From positions 62,001-126,000 of the forward strand of contig CAJXSL010000001.1 in assembly GCA_913060875.1 (NCBI GenBank): DNA of 64,000 nucleotides. The letters run 5' to 3'. The position numbers and the translations under genes were made by a program. The DNA is from an uncultured Desulfobacteraceae bacterium (GTDB lineage: Bacteria > Desulfobacterota > Desulfobacteria > Desulfobacterales > UBA5852). Below, piece after piece: positions 16,140 to 25,063 of this stretch. Under the pieces are notes generated by a model. That model had not been told where the DNA came from. It ran no database searches and saw only the letters and a list, made by a program, of their open reading frames with translations. The stretch's first letter is position 1, and each line of letters starts with the position of its first letter.

Positions 16140-17633
16140 ATGGCACAATATGACTACGACATTGGCATTATCGGAGGGGGGGCGGCCGGATTGACCGTGG
16201 CGTCCGGCGCCGCCCAATTGGGCGCTAAAACCCTTTTGATCGAACGGGAGCCCGCCCTGGGAGGGGATTGCCTGCACTATGGATGCGTTCCCAGTAAGAC
16301 CCTGATCAAGTCGGCCCAGGTGTATCATGCCATCCAAAACGCGGAAGCCTATGGCCTGCCCGCTATGGATGTGCCGCCGGTGGATTTCCGCAAGGTGGCC
16401 GACCGGATTCGCTCTGTGGTGGCGACCATTCAGAAACACGACTCCGTGGAGCGGTTCTGCGGCCTGGGGGCCCGGGTGGAATTCGGGGACGCCCGTTTCA
16501 AGGATGGCCATGCCGTGGCGCTCGAGGGCCGCACGTTTACGGCAAAAAACTGGGTGATTGCCACCGGGTCCTCACCCATTGTGCCGCCCATCGAAGGCCT
16601 GCGGGAAACGCCGCATCTCACCAACCGGGAGATTTTTTACATGGACACCCTGCCGGCCTCCATGACCATCCTGGGGGGCGGGCCCATCGGTATCGAGATG
16701 GCTCAGGCCTTCAGCCGGCTCGGTACCCGGGTGACGGTGGTGGACATGAGCCACCAGATCCTCGGCAAGGAAGACAAGGACATGGCCGATGCGGTGATGG
16801 CCGTTCTCCAGAGCGAGGGTGTCCGGTTTCATCTCGATGCCACGGTGGTGCGTGTCCGTGAGGAAGGGGCACGCAAGGTAGTGGCTATCCAACCTTCCGA
16901 AGGGGCTGAACAGGAACTGCAGTCCGAGGCGATTTTGGTGGCCATCGGCCGCACCCCCAACGTCAACGGGCTCGGTCTGGAAACGATCGGGGTGGATTTC
17001 AACCGCGGGGGCATCGTGGTGGACAACCGCCTGCGGACCTCCCGCAAGCATATCTATGCCGCCGGCGACATCAACGGTGGCTACCAGTTCACCCACGCGG
17101 CCGGCTACGAGGGCGGCATCGTTATCGCCAACGCCATTTTTCGCCTGCCCCGTAAAGCCGACTACACCTATTTGCCCTGGTGCACCTATACGGATCCGGA
17201 ACTGGCCAGCATCGGCATGAACGAGAAGGCCGCCCAGGCCCAGGGCCTCGACTACACAGTCTGGACCGAAGCCTTCAAGGACAATGACCGCAGCCTGGCC
17301 GAGGGGAAGCGCACCGGGCGGGTCAAAATGCTGCTCAACGGGAAGGAAAAACCCATCGGCGTCCAGATCCTGGGGCCCCACGCCGGCGATCTGATGAGTG
17401 AATGGGTGGCGGTTTTGAACGGGAAGACCAAACTGTCCACCCTGGCGTCGTCGGTGCATCCCTATCCGACCCTGGGGGAGATCAACAAGCGGGTGTCGGG
17501 GAACTATCTGGCCCCGAAAATTTTTTCCGAGCGGATCCGGAAAGGGCTCAAATTGTTCTTCAACCTCAAGGGCCGGGCCTGCGGCCACCCCCAGGAGAAG
17601 TGCCGCCAGGATTGTGAAATGGAGGGATCGTGA
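16140..17633 (+). CDS. Mercuric reductase-like FAD/NAD(P) disulfide oxidoreductase
   Basis: A 497-residue class I pyridine nucleotide-disulfide oxidoreductase. N-terminal FAD fold DIGIIGGGAAGLTVASGAAQ, redox disulfide GGDCLHYGCVPSKT (CxxxxC), NAD(P) fold MTILGGGPIGIEMAQAFSRL, second FAD motif IYAAGDI, and a C-terminal dimerisation domain with SVHPYPTLGEI. The tail adds a Cys-containing extension (ACGHPQEKCRQDC). No N-terminal HMA metal domain and no mer genes are nearby, so Hg(II) reduction is not implied; the substrate disulfide is unknown. The ATG at 16140 is favoured over an in-frame GTG two codons upstream. The stop overlaps the TVP38 gene start. Confidence 0.88.
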   Translation: MAQYDYDIGIIGGGAAGLTVASGAAQLGAKTLLIEREPALGGDCLHYGCVPSKTLIKSAQVYHAIQNAEAYGLPAMDVPPVDFRKVADRIRSVVATIQKHDSVERFCGLGARVEFGDARFKDGHAVALEGRTFTAKNWVIATGSSPIVPPIEGLRETPHLTNREIFYMDTLPASMTILGGGPIGIEMAQAFSRLGTRVTVVDMSHQILGKEDKDMADAVMAVLQSEGVRFHLDATVVRVREEGARKVVAIQPSEGAEQELQSEAILVAIGRTPNVNGLGLETIGVDFNRGGIVVDNRLRTSRKHIYAAGDINGGYQFTHAAGYEGGIVIANAIFRLPRKADYTYLPWCTYTDPELASIGMNEKAAQAQGLDYTVWTEAFKDNDRSLAEGKRTGRVKMLLNGKEKPIGVQILGPHAGDLMSEWVAVLNGKTKLSTLASSVHPYPTLGEINKRVSGNYLAPKIFSERIRKGLKLFFNLKGRACGHPQEKCRQDCEMEGS

Positions 17634-18427
17634 TGACCCATCACCACGATGCCTGTATGGATGCGCCGCATCGTCTGGCCTGCCGTAGAGTGGTGTCCGT
17701 ATTCGAGAATGCCGAGGAGAAGAAAGCCATGGAAGAGAACACCCGACCGCATGCCCGCAATCGGCGCAACGCCATTCTGAAGGCGGGGGCCTTCCTGCTG
17801 TTCATTGTCGCGGCCGTCGGTCTGGTCCGCTATTCTCCGGTGAAAGATTACCTTACGGCCGAAGCGCTGCAGCAGTTTTTGAATCAGTCCGGCCTGTGGG
17901 CGCCGGTGGTTTTCATACTCGTCTATACCGCCGGGGTGTGCCTGTTCGTGCCGGGAACCCTGCTCACAGGGTTGGGGGCGGCCATCTTCGGGGCCTACTG
18001 GGGCTTTGTATACGTCTGGGTGGGGGCCATGCTGGGGGCCAGCCTGGCATTTTTCATCGGGCGGACCCTGGGGCGTGACTTTGCCGCCGCCCTCATCGGG
18101 GACAAGCTCAGAAGATATGACGACGCGATCCGCCGCAACGGTTTTGCCACGGTCCTTTACCTGCGTCTGGTCTATTTCCCCTTTACCCCGATGAACTTCG
18201 GGATGGGGCTGACCAGCGTCAACTTTCGGGACTATCTCTTCGGCACCGGTCTGGGGATCCTCGTGGGCACCTTTATCTTTACGTTTTTCATCGGAACGCT
18301 GAAGGACGTCTGGGTTTCCGGCGACTGGGGGCAGCTGCTGTCCTTCAAAGTCTTTTTTTCCATTGCCCTGTTTGTCTTTTCCTTTTTTATCCCGAAGCTG
18401 ATCAAACGCTTTCGCGGTGAAGCCTGA
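17633..18427 (+). CDS. TVP38/TMEM64 (DedA-like) membrane protein
   Basis: A 264-residue polytopic membrane protein of the SNARE-associated/VTT family. The core is visible: YTAGVCLFVPGTLLTGLGAA, then FGAYWGFVYVWVGAMLGAS, LRLVYFPFTPMNFGMGLT and C-terminal helices. Start is placed at the ATG overlapping the upstream stop (TGATG, with GGAGGGATC), but an in-frame ATG at 17729 with GAGGAGAAGAAAGCC upstream is an alternative giving a shorter N-terminus. VTT proteins are linked to lipid scrambling or transport. E. coli ydjX/ydjZ, which precede ynjABCD, are the same family, matching the gene order here. Confidence 0.85.
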   Translation: MTHHHDACMDAPHRLACRRVVSVFENAEEKKAMEENTRPHARNRRNAILKAGAFLLFIVAAVGLVRYSPVKDYLTAEALQQFLNQSGLWAPVVFILVYTAGVCLFVPGTLLTGLGAAIFGAYWGFVYVWVGAMLGASLAFFIGRTLGRDFAAALIGDKLRRYDDAIRRNGFATVLYLRLVYFPFTPMNFGMGLTSVNFRDYLFGTGLGILVGTFIFTFFIGTLKDVWVSGDWGQLLSFKVFFSIALFVFSFFIPKLIKRFRGEA

Positions 18428-18566
18428 GCGTTCGCCAACTTGACAAATGCGTGGGCCTCACGTTAACACTCGTGCCACTCCCCGCACGAACAACCGGTTT
18501 TCCCAACGGTTTGGTTTCTCATAGCCCCGAATGCTTCATTGCTCATTGCCCAAAGGGAGCGCCTCG

Positions 18567-19802
18567 ATGAAAAGAAATTCAATTTCCGTTGCTGTTCTGT
18601 TGATGCTGGCTGCCTTTGCCCTTGCGGCGCCGTCCCATGCTGCCACCCAGACACCGGTTGCCAATAGTTGGGACGCGGTCGTCGCGGAAGCCCGCGGCCA
18701 GACCGTGGACTGGTTCATGTACGGTGGAATGCCCTCCGCCAATGCCTATGTCAACGGCTACGTAGCCCCACAGGTGAAGGCGAAATATGACATCACCCTG
18801 CGCCAGGGGCCGGTCAAGGACATCGCCGAGGTGGTTGGCAAAATGGTGATCGAAAAACAGGCCGGCAAAGCCAGCGGCGGCCATGTGGATCTCATGTGGA
18901 TCAACGGGGAGAACTTCCGGACCTGCAAACGCAACGGCCTGCTCTACGGCCCGTTTGCCGACCGCCTGCCCAACCAGCAGTACGTGAACTGGGAGAAGCC
19001 TTCGGTTTACAATGATTTCGGCGAGCCGGTGGATGGGCTGGAATCCCCTTGGGGCGCCGCCCAGGTGGTCATGATCTACGATACGGCACGGGTCGCCCAG
19101 CCCCCTCGAACGGTGGGGGATCTGCTGACCTGGATCAAAGCCCATCCGGGGCGTTTTGCCTATCCGGCCCCGCCGGATTTTACCGGATCGGTGTTCGTGC
19201 GCCACATTTTTTACCATGTGGCGGGCGATGTCGCCCGCTGGCAGGGGCCTTTCCAGCCCGCCGCATTGGACCAGGCGGCTTCCGAGACCTATCGGGTTCT
19301 GGGTGACTTGGCGCCTTACCTCTGGCGCCAGGGCAAAACGTACCCGGAGTCCCCGGTGCGGCTGAACACGCTGTTTGCCGACGGGGAGGTGGATTTCTCC
19401 TTTTCCTATCACCAGGCCGAAGCCTCCCGCAATATCATCGACGGGCTTTTCCCCGATACGGTCCGGACCTACGTGTTCGATGAAGGCACCATTGCCAACA
19501 CCCACTTTGTGGCGATTCCGTTCAATGCCGCCGATACGGCCGGTGCGATGGTGGTGGCCAATTTTCTGCTCTCGCCCGAGGCCCAGCTCAAAAAAGCCGA
19601 TCCGGATGTCTGGGGGGATTTTCCGGCCATCGATCCGGCGCGCCTGCCGGCCGAGTGGCGGGAACGGTTTGAAGCCCAGCCCCGTGGCCCGGCAACCTTG
19701 AGCGATGCCGAACTGCAATCCCATCAACTTCCCGAACCGCCCTCGAAGATTCTCATCAAGCTGGAGAAAGGGTGGCAGCAGCACGTGCTGAAAGGCCGCT
19801 GA
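18567..19802 (+). CDS. ynjB: YnjB-like ABC transporter substrate-binding protein
   Basis: A 411-residue periplasmic binding protein. A signal peptide (ISVAVLLMLAAFALAAPSHA) is followed by the YnjB-type fold: AEARGQTVDWFMYGGMPSAN, DLMWINGENFRTCKRNGLLY, VMIYDTARVAQPPRTVGDLL and TGSVFVRHIFYHVAG. Start at the second in-frame Met (18567), which has AAAGGGAGCG upstream; a longer frame begins at 18531. The stop overlaps the permease start (ATGA). Substrate unknown; the E. coli ynjBCD importer is also unassigned. Confidence 0.85.
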   Translation: MKRNSISVAVLLMLAAFALAAPSHAATQTPVANSWDAVVAEARGQTVDWFMYGGMPSANAYVNGYVAPQVKAKYDITLRQGPVKDIAEVVGKMVIEKQAGKASGGHVDLMWINGENFRTCKRNGLLYGPFADRLPNQQYVNWEKPSVYNDFGEPVDGLESPWGAAQVVMIYDTARVAQPPRTVGDLLTWIKAHPGRFAYPAPPDFTGSVFVRHIFYHVAGDVARWQGPFQPAALDQAASETYRVLGDLAPYLWRQGKTYPESPVRLNTLFADGEVDFSFSYHQAEASRNIIDGLFPDTVRTYVFDEGTIANTHFVAIPFNAADTAGAMVVANFLLSPEAQLKKADPDVWGDFPAIDPARLPAEWRERFEAQPRGPATLSDAELQSHQLPEPPSKILIKLEKGWQQHVLKGR

Positions 19803-20716
19803 TGACATCACCGCTCACGACCGGCGCCGACGCCCGCACCCGCAAAGGTCCGGGGGGCGTCGCGCTGTCCCTGGCACTCTTGCCGGCCCTGGCAGTGGTA
19901 TTGATCCTGTTCGGGGGGGGCTTCGCGCTGGGCATCGTGCAGGCCCTGGGTTATCTTCCCGGCGCCGGATTGGGAGAATGGTCCCTGGCGCATTTCGCGC
20001 GTGTATTGTCCGACCCGGATTTCCTGCACAGTTTTCTGCTCACCCTCTATATCGCCGGGGCATCAACCGTCATCGCGGCCGGTATCAGCATCCCGGCCGC
20101 CCTCGGGCTGGCGTCTTTATCGAAACGCTCCCGTGTGATTCACTTCATTTTCCAGATGCCTTTGACCGTGCCGCACCTGGTCATTGCCATCGCGGTGATG
20201 TTCATGCTGGCCCCGGCCGGGCTCCTTTCGCGTGCCGCCACGGGGGCCGGTTGGATCGCATCGCCTGCGGATTTTCCGCTGCTGATCAACGACGCCTGGG
20301 GCATAGGCATTATCCTGACCTATGTCTGGAAGGAAATTCCCTTTATCACCCTGATGCTCCTCGCCGTTCTGCGACACACCGGCCGGGACCTATTGGATGT
20401 GGGGCGCACCCTCAAGGCCGATGCCTGGCAGCGGTTTCGCTATATCACCCTGCCCATCATTTTTCCGGCCCTGGGGGCGGCCAGCCTCATTGTTTTCGCC
20501 TATACCTTCGGAGCTTTCGAAGTGCCCTTTCTGCTGGGGCAGACCTACCCCATGACCCTGCCGGTGTGGGCCTATAAACACTACAGCGACATCGATCTCA
20601 TGGCGCGTCCGGAAGGCATTGCCACCGGGATCGTGATCGCTTTGGTGGTTATGGCGGCCGTTATACTGGCCCAGGTTCTGACCAAAGCGGCACGCAAACG
20701 GGGCCTGATCGCATGA
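19802..20716 (+). CDS. ABC transporter permease (N-terminal half of YnjC equivalent)
   Basis: A 304-residue inner-membrane permease with about six helices and the EAA-type loop region TGRDLLDVGRTLKADAWQRF. The start overlaps the ynjB-like stop. Together with the next gene it corresponds to the single, double-length YnjC of E. coli, so the translocation pore is a heterodimer here. Confidence 0.88.
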   Translation: MTSPLTTGADARTRKGPGGVALSLALLPALAVVLILFGGGFALGIVQALGYLPGAGLGEWSLAHFARVLSDPDFLHSFLLTLYIAGASTVIAAGISIPAALGLASLSKRSRVIHFIFQMPLTVPHLVIAIAVMFMLAPAGLLSRAATGAGWIASPADFPLLINDAWGIGIILTYVWKEIPFITLMLLAVLRHTGRDLLDVGRTLKADAWQRFRYITLPIIFPALGAASLIVFAYTFGAFEVPFLLGQTYPMTLPVWAYKHYSDIDLMARPEGIATGIVIALVVMAAVILAQVLTKAARKRGLIA

Positions 20717-21507
20717 AAAAGTCTTCCCGCCGGTTCTTCGGATCGATTGTGGGGGCCACCGTGGGGCTGCCGTTTCTATCGCTTGTGTTGTGGTCCTTTG
20801 CGGAGCGCTGGTTTTATCCGGCCCTATGGCCCCAGGCCTGGGGCCTGCGCGCCTGGCGTTATATTACGTCCACGGCCGGCTTTCAGGTCATGACGGCCAT
20901 TGGCCACAGTGTGGTGGTGGCGGCCGTGACAGCGGCCATCGCCGTGGTGATTGCCGTGCCGGCCGGCCGCGCCCTGGGGCAGTACGATTTCAAGGGAAAG
21001 GATCTGGTTTCCGTCCTCCTGACGCTGCCGATTATCGTGCCCCCCCTGTGCGTGGCCATGGGATTGCACCTGTGGTTTATCCGGCTGGGGTTGGCCGAAA
21101 CCTATGCGGGCGTGATCGGGGTACACCTGACCTTTTGTCTGCCCTATGCCATTTTTGTGTTGTGGGGTGTTTTCGCCAATTACAATCCTGATTTCGAAGA
21201 CCAGGCCCGTTCCCTGGGGGCTTCCCGCGCGGTCGTCATGGCGCGCGTCATGCTGCCCATGATCCTGCCGGGCATCAGCGTGGCCGCCCTTTTTGCGTTT
21301 CTGCTTTCGTGGAGCCAGTATTTGAGCACGCTGATCATCGGGGGCGGTCGGGTGACCACGCTGCCCGTCCTGCTGTTCGCCCTGATGGGCAGCGGGGATC
21401 GGCCGGTGGCCGCGGCCGTCAGCCTGGTTTTTGTTGCCCCGGCGTTTATTGCTTTGCTATTCAGTGCCAGGCACCTGGGCAACCGCAGTCTTGCCGGAGT
21501 TCGTTGA
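20713..21507 (+). CDS. ABC transporter permease (C-terminal half of YnjC equivalent)
   Basis: A 264-residue permease starting within the end of the previous gene (ATGA overlap, 4 bp). About six helices and an EAA loop (FEDQARSLGASRAVVMARVM LPMI, read across a space). It pairs with the upstream permease. Its stop overlaps the ATPase start, continuing the tight translational coupling. Confidence 0.88.
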   Translation: MKKSSRRFFGSIVGATVGLPFLSLVLWSFAERWFYPALWPQAWGLRAWRYITSTAGFQVMTAIGHSVVVAAVTAAIAVVIAVPAGRALGQYDFKGKDLVSVLLTLPIIVPPLCVAMGLHLWFIRLGLAETYAGVIGVHLTFCLPYAIFVLWGVFANYNPDFEDQARSLGASRAVVMARVMLPMILPGISVAALFAFLLSWSQYLSTLIIGGGRVTTLPVLLFALMGSGDRPVAAAVSLVFVAPAFIALLFSARHLGNRSLAGVR

Positions 21508-22544
21508 TGGGGGAATTAGACCTTAAAAATTTGAGGATCGATTACGGCGCCCGCATGATCATCCGGGACTTCAACCTGGCGGTGCGCAATGGGGAGATGA
21601 TGTCCCTGCTGGGGCCCAGCGGGGCGGGCAAGACCACCATTCTCAAGGCCATTGCCGGATTGCTGGCGCCTGCCGCCGGCGATATTCTGATCGACGGGCA
21701 ATCGGTGCGGGACGTGCCGCCTGAAAAGCGGGATGCCGTGATGGTGTTCCAGAAGCCGCTGTTATTCCCATTTATGAATGTGGCCCAAAACATCGGATTC
21801 GGGCTTCGTATGCAGGGGCAGCCCGGTCGGGAGGCCCGGCGGCATATCGGCGCTATCCTGGCCCTGACCCAGCTCGAGGGCCTGGAACATCGCAAGGTGC
21901 ACGAGCTGTCCGGCGGCCAGCAGCAACGGGTGGCCCTGGCGCGGGCCCTGGTGCTCAAGCCTTCCGTGCTGCTGCTGGACGAACCCCTCAGCAACCTGGA
22001 TGCCAATCTGCGTCAGCGGATGCGGGAACTTATTCAGACCATTCAATCCGAAACCCGGATGACCATGTTGTTTGTCACCCATGACCAGTCCGAGGCTTTG
22101 ATGATCTCCCATCGGGTGGCCCTTTTGCTGGAGGGACGTCTGCGGCAGGTGGGTGCACCGCGGGAGTTGTTTTATCAGCCGGCAGACCCGGAGGTGGCCC
22201 GGTTTTTCGGCGGCCGGAATTTTTTCCAGGGGCATGTCCGGGACGGCAAGCTGCACTCTGACCTGGGAGTATTTCCCGTCGGGCCGCAAAATGGCAACGG
22301 GCATGTGCGCACCGCCACCATCCGTCCGGAAGATATCCGCATTGCACCCCGGGCGACGGGCCAATCCCGGGGGTTGCGCGGCCGGGTTGTCAAGACCCGT
22401 TTTGAGGGCAGCAGCACCCGGGTCGTGGTGGCCTGCGGCGCCAACGAGGTGATGGTGCTGACGCCCGAGGACGCCTTCCGGCCCGGCCAGGAGGTGGAGA
22501 TTACGGTGCCCCCGGAAAAAATCCGACTTTTTCCCGGGGATTAA
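21507..22544 (+). CDS. ABC transporter ATP-binding protein with TOBE-like C-terminus
   Basis: A 345-residue ATPase. Walker A LLGPSGAGKTTILK, signature LSGGQQQRVALARAL, Walker B VLLLDEPLSNLD, switch His LFVTHDQSEALM. Residues about 240-345 form a TOBE-type regulatory domain, longer than the about 217-residue E. coli YnjD, so it resembles Pot/Fbp-type importer ATPases. The start (MGELDLKNLRID) overlaps the permease stop by one base (TGATG). Confidence 0.9.
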   Translation: MGELDLKNLRIDYGARMIIRDFNLAVRNGEMMSLLGPSGAGKTTILKAIAGLLAPAAGDILIDGQSVRDVPPEKRDAVMVFQKPLLFPFMNVAQNIGFGLRMQGQPGREARRHIGAILALTQLEGLEHRKVHELSGGQQQRVALARALVLKPSVLLLDEPLSNLDANLRQRMRELIQTIQSETRMTMLFVTHDQSEALMISHRVALLLEGRLRQVGAPRELFYQPADPEVARFFGGRNFFQGHVRDGKLHSDLGVFPVGPQNGNGHVRTATIRPEDIRIAPRATGQSRGLRGRVVKTRFEGSSTRVVVACGANEVMVLTPEDAFRPGQEVEITVPPEKIRLFPGD

Positions 22545-22554
22545 GAGGCTCTAC

Positions 22555-23583
22555 GTGAATGATCCCATGACATCCATGCAGGTGCGGGTCGAGGATTACC
22601 TTGCCCGGCACGACTGGTCCGGCGTGCCGGTCATGGCCGGGCGCCCGTTTCAGGTCGCTCCCCTGGCGCGCGGGGAATACAATCTCAACTACCTTGTCTC
22701 CGCCGGTGATCGGAAGGTCGTCTTCCGGGTGAACATGGGCACCCAGATCGATCGCGACGATCAAATTCAATACGAATTCGCCACCCTCGCGCTGCTTGCC
22801 GACAGCGGCGTGACGCCGGTTCCCTACTATGTGGATGACTCCCGCACTTTTTTTGACCGGGGGATCGGCATCATGGCCTACCTGCCCGGGCGGGCCCTGG
22901 ACTACACCACCGACCGGGAGGCCGCTGCCCGGCTGCTGGCCACCGTTCATCAGGTGCCGGTTGCCACCGATCATCACCTGATCCGCGAGGAAGCCCCCCT
23001 GGGCCTCATTTATCAGGAGTGCGCGCAGCTATTGGAAACCTATTTCGGCTCCCCCCTGGCCGATCCCGCCATCCGGACCTTCCTGCAGGAGGTGCTGGCA
23101 TGGGCCGCGGAAGCGCGCGCCGGGGAGCGTTTTTATCAGGAAGACCCCTGGCCCTGCATCGTCAATACCGAGGTCAATTCCGGCAATTTCATCGTCAATC
23201 CGGACCGCGAATCGATCCATCTCGTGGACTGGGAGATGCCCCGCTGGGGAGACCCCTCCCAGGATATCAGCCATTTCTGTTCGCCGCTGACCACGTTGTG
23301 GAAGACATCTTACCGCATGACGCCCTCGGAAAAGGGGCGTTTCCTGGAGGCCTATGCGCATCACATTCGCGATCCCCATCTGCGGAACACCCTGGCGGAA
23401 AGGGTTCGCCTGCGGGATCCGTTTGTCTACCTGCGGGGGATCGCCTGGTCCGCCATGGGGTGGGTGGCCTATCAGACGGAATTTGCCGGGATGCGCAACG
23501 CCAGCACCTGGGCGACCCTGCAACGCTACATGCAGATCGATTTCATCCGTTCCCTTTTCGAGCCCTTTCTCGGCCGGAATTGA
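22555..23583 (+). CDS. Kinase-like phosphotransferase (APH/choline kinase superfamily)
   Basis: A 342-residue protein kinase-like small-molecule phosphotransferase. Visible: N-lobe GEYNLNYLVSAGDRKVVFRV, and the C-lobe catalytic region IVNTEVNSGNFIVNP then HLVDWEMPRWGDPSQDISHF. The usual HxD of the catalytic loop is NTE here, while the metal-binding Asn and the DWE (DFG-equivalent) are kept. A GTG start at 22555 is used; an ATG four codons later is equally possible. It lies 10 bp after the ABC ATPase and just ahead of two sugar-type transferases, which suggests phosphorylation of an imported polar metabolite such as a sugar or amino alcohol (inference). Confidence 0.8.
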   Translation: MNDPMTSMQVRVEDYLARHDWSGVPVMAGRPFQVAPLARGEYNLNYLVSAGDRKVVFRVNMGTQIDRDDQIQYEFATLALLADSGVTPVPYYVDDSRTFFDRGIGIMAYLPGRALDYTTDREAAARLLATVHQVPVATDHHLIREEAPLGLIYQECAQLLETYFGSPLADPAIRTFLQEVLAWAAEARAGERFYQEDPWPCIVNTEVNSGNFIVNPDRESIHLVDWEMPRWGDPSQDISHFCSPLTTLWKTSYRMTPSEKGRFLEAYAHHIRDPHLRNTLAERVRLRDPFVYLRGIAWSAMGWVAYQTEFAGMRNASTWATLQRYMQIDFIRSLFEPFLGRN

Positions 23584-23610
23584 CGGCCGCCACGAAAAAA
23601 AGCTTTTGCC

Positions 23611-24252
23611 ATGCACTATCGTGAATGCTTGATTGTCTTTACCCGCTTCCCTGAGCCGGGCACCACCAAAACCCGCCTCATTCCCCGGCTTGGCTCCCGG
23701 GGCGCGGCGGATCTCCAGCGCCGGATGACCGAACACGTCCTGGCTCAGGCCCGACCGCTCCGGGATGTACGCGGTGCTGACCTGGAGGTGCGGTACGATG
23801 GCGGGAATGCAGCGGGCATGCGCACCTGGCTGGGAGAGGACCTGGCATACGTCCGGCAGGGCGCGGGGGATATCGGCGCCCGCATGGCAAGGGCGCTGCG
23901 GGACGCCATGGCGCAAGGATACGATGCTATGGTTTTGATCGGGTCGGATATTCCGGGGATTTCGACGGCGCTCGTGCAGCGTGCTTTTGAGGCGCTTGCG
24001 GGTGCTCCGGTGGTGCTGGGCCCGGCTTCGGATGGCGGCTATTATCTTATCGGCCTGTCGCGTGACATGAAACAAGCGGATCTGCCGGCGTTGTTTGCCG
24101 GAATGCCCTGGGGTTCCAGTGCCGTTCTGGCGGATACCTGCCGCCGTCTCCGCCGGCTGGGGTGTCCCTACATTCTCCTGGAGACTCTCGACGACGTGGA
24201 CCGCCCGGAAGACCTGCCGGTCTGGGAGCGCTTTAACCCGAATATTGCATGA
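23611..24252 (+). CDS. TIGR04282-type transferase (rSAM/selenodomain-associated, arsenosugar-type glycosyltransferase)
   Basis: A 213-residue nucleotidyl/glycosyltransferase-like protein of the TIGR04282 (CofC-like fold) family: FTRFPEPGTTKTRLIPRLGS at the N-terminus, VLIGSDIPGISTALVQRAFE and LGPASDGGYYLIGLSRDM in the core, ending DDVDRPEDL. These proteins accompany TIGR04283 transferases and, in many genomes, the radical SAM protein ArsS; no ArsS is within the window. The last residues (FNPNIA) and stop codon are contributed by a copy of dispersed repeat D. Confidence 0.87.
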   Translation: MHYRECLIVFTRFPEPGTTKTRLIPRLGSRGAADLQRRMTEHVLAQARPLRDVRGADLEVRYDGGNAAGMRTWLGEDLAYVRQGAGDIGARMARALRDAMAQGYDAMVLIGSDIPGISTALVQRAFEALAGAPVVLGPASDGGYYLIGLSRDMKQADLPALFAGMPWGSSAVLADTCRRLRRLGCPYILLETLDDVDRPEDLPVWERFNPNIA

Positions 24253-24265
24253 AATTTTTTCTACA
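24234..24265 (+). repeat. Dispersed repeat family D, copy 1
   Basis: TAACCCGAATATTGCATGAA followed by a T-rich tract and CTACACA. It provides the stop codon (TGA) of the TIGR04282 gene and reaches the start of the TIGR04283 gene. Related copies are at 25003, 45405 and, inverted, 45647-45664. Confidence 0.65.
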
Positions 24266-24267
24266 CA

Positions 24268-25005
24268 ATGAATTCATCTCGTCGACATCCCGAACTGTCC
24301 GTGATCATTCCGACGCTGAACGAGGCCGCCCATATCGGTGACCTTCTCGATGATGTGTCCCAGGGGGAAGGGCTGGACGTCATCGTCGCGGACGGCGGCA
24401 GCAAGGACGACACGGCGGCGCAGGCCGTGGCTCGCGGGGTGCGCATTTGCCGGGGTCCTGCCGGACGGGCGCGCCAGATGAACCAGGGCGCGTCCCTGGC
24501 CCGGGGGGCGTACTATCTGTTCCTGCATGCTGACAGCCGGCTGCCGGTCCGTTTCGATGAAGTTGTCCGGCGGGTGCTTGGCGATGCCAGGGTGGCGGCG
24601 GGGGCTTTTTCCCTGGGGATCGATGCCGATGCGAAAAAAATTCGTCTGGTGGAATACTGGGCCAATCTCCGCTCCCGCTATCTCGGGCTGCCTTATGGGG
24701 ACCAGGGGCTTTTTCTCAGGGCGGAACGCTTTCACCTATGCGGAGGGTTCTCCGACCTTCCCATCATGGAGGATTTTGCTTTCATCCGGGACCTCAGGCG
24801 CCTTGGGACCATCGTAACGGTCTCGGAGCGCATCCAGACCTCTCCTCGCCGATGGCGACGCATGGGTGTGTTGCGCACCACCCTGATCAACCAGGCCATT
24901 GTCATGGGCTACCTTTTGGGCGTCTCCCCCCACCGGCTTTCCCGTTGGTATCGGCGCTCCCGGGGGATCGACAAGCCCGGCGGTCAGGTTGAAAGTGCTG
25001 ATTAA
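24268..25005 (+). CDS. TIGR04283-type family 2 glycosyltransferase (rSAM/selenodomain-associated)
   Basis: A 245-residue GT-A fold enzyme: LSVIIPTLNEAAHIGDLLDD, VIVADGGSKDDTAAQA (nucleotide-binding DGGS/DD), RARQMNQGASLARGAYYLFL, HADSRLP (DxD-like), YGDQGLFLRAERF and FSDLPIMEDFAFI. This is the standard partner of TIGR04282. Membrane association is suggested by a hydrophobic C-terminal helix. The pair plus the kinase-like gene upstream implies assembly of a glycosylated or phosphorylated small product; an arsenosugar role is only a family-level association. Confidence 0.88.
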   Translation: MNSSRRHPELSVIIPTLNEAAHIGDLLDDVSQGEGLDVIVADGGSKDDTAAQAVARGVRICRGPAGRARQMNQGASLARGAYYLFLHADSRLPVRFDEVVRRVLGDARVAAGAFSLGIDADAKKIRLVEYWANLRSRYLGLPYGDQGLFLRAERFHLCGGFSDLPIMEDFAFIRDLRRLGTIVTVSERIQTSPRRWRRMGVLRTTLINQAIVMGYLLGVSPHRLSRWYRRSRGIDKPGGQVESAD

Positions 25006-25040
25006 CCTGAATATTTCATGAACTTTTTTCTACAAATTAG
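25003..25040 (+). repeat. Dispersed repeat family D, copy 2
   Basis: TAACCTGAATATTTCATGAA plus T-rich tract and CTACA, same orientation as copy 1 one gene upstream. Its first three bases are the TAA stop of the TIGR04283 gene. Confidence 0.65.
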
Positions 25041-25063
25041 ATTCTATGCAAAAGAAAGAAGAA

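Noticed and set aside
16140-17633. Mercury resistance locus
   Set aside because: No HMA domain, no merT/P/R nearby; only the flavoprotein family is shared.
18428-18566. TPP or other riboswitch before the YnjB-like gene
   Set aside because: No TPP core motifs found; only a short AACCG/CGGTT hairpin is visible.
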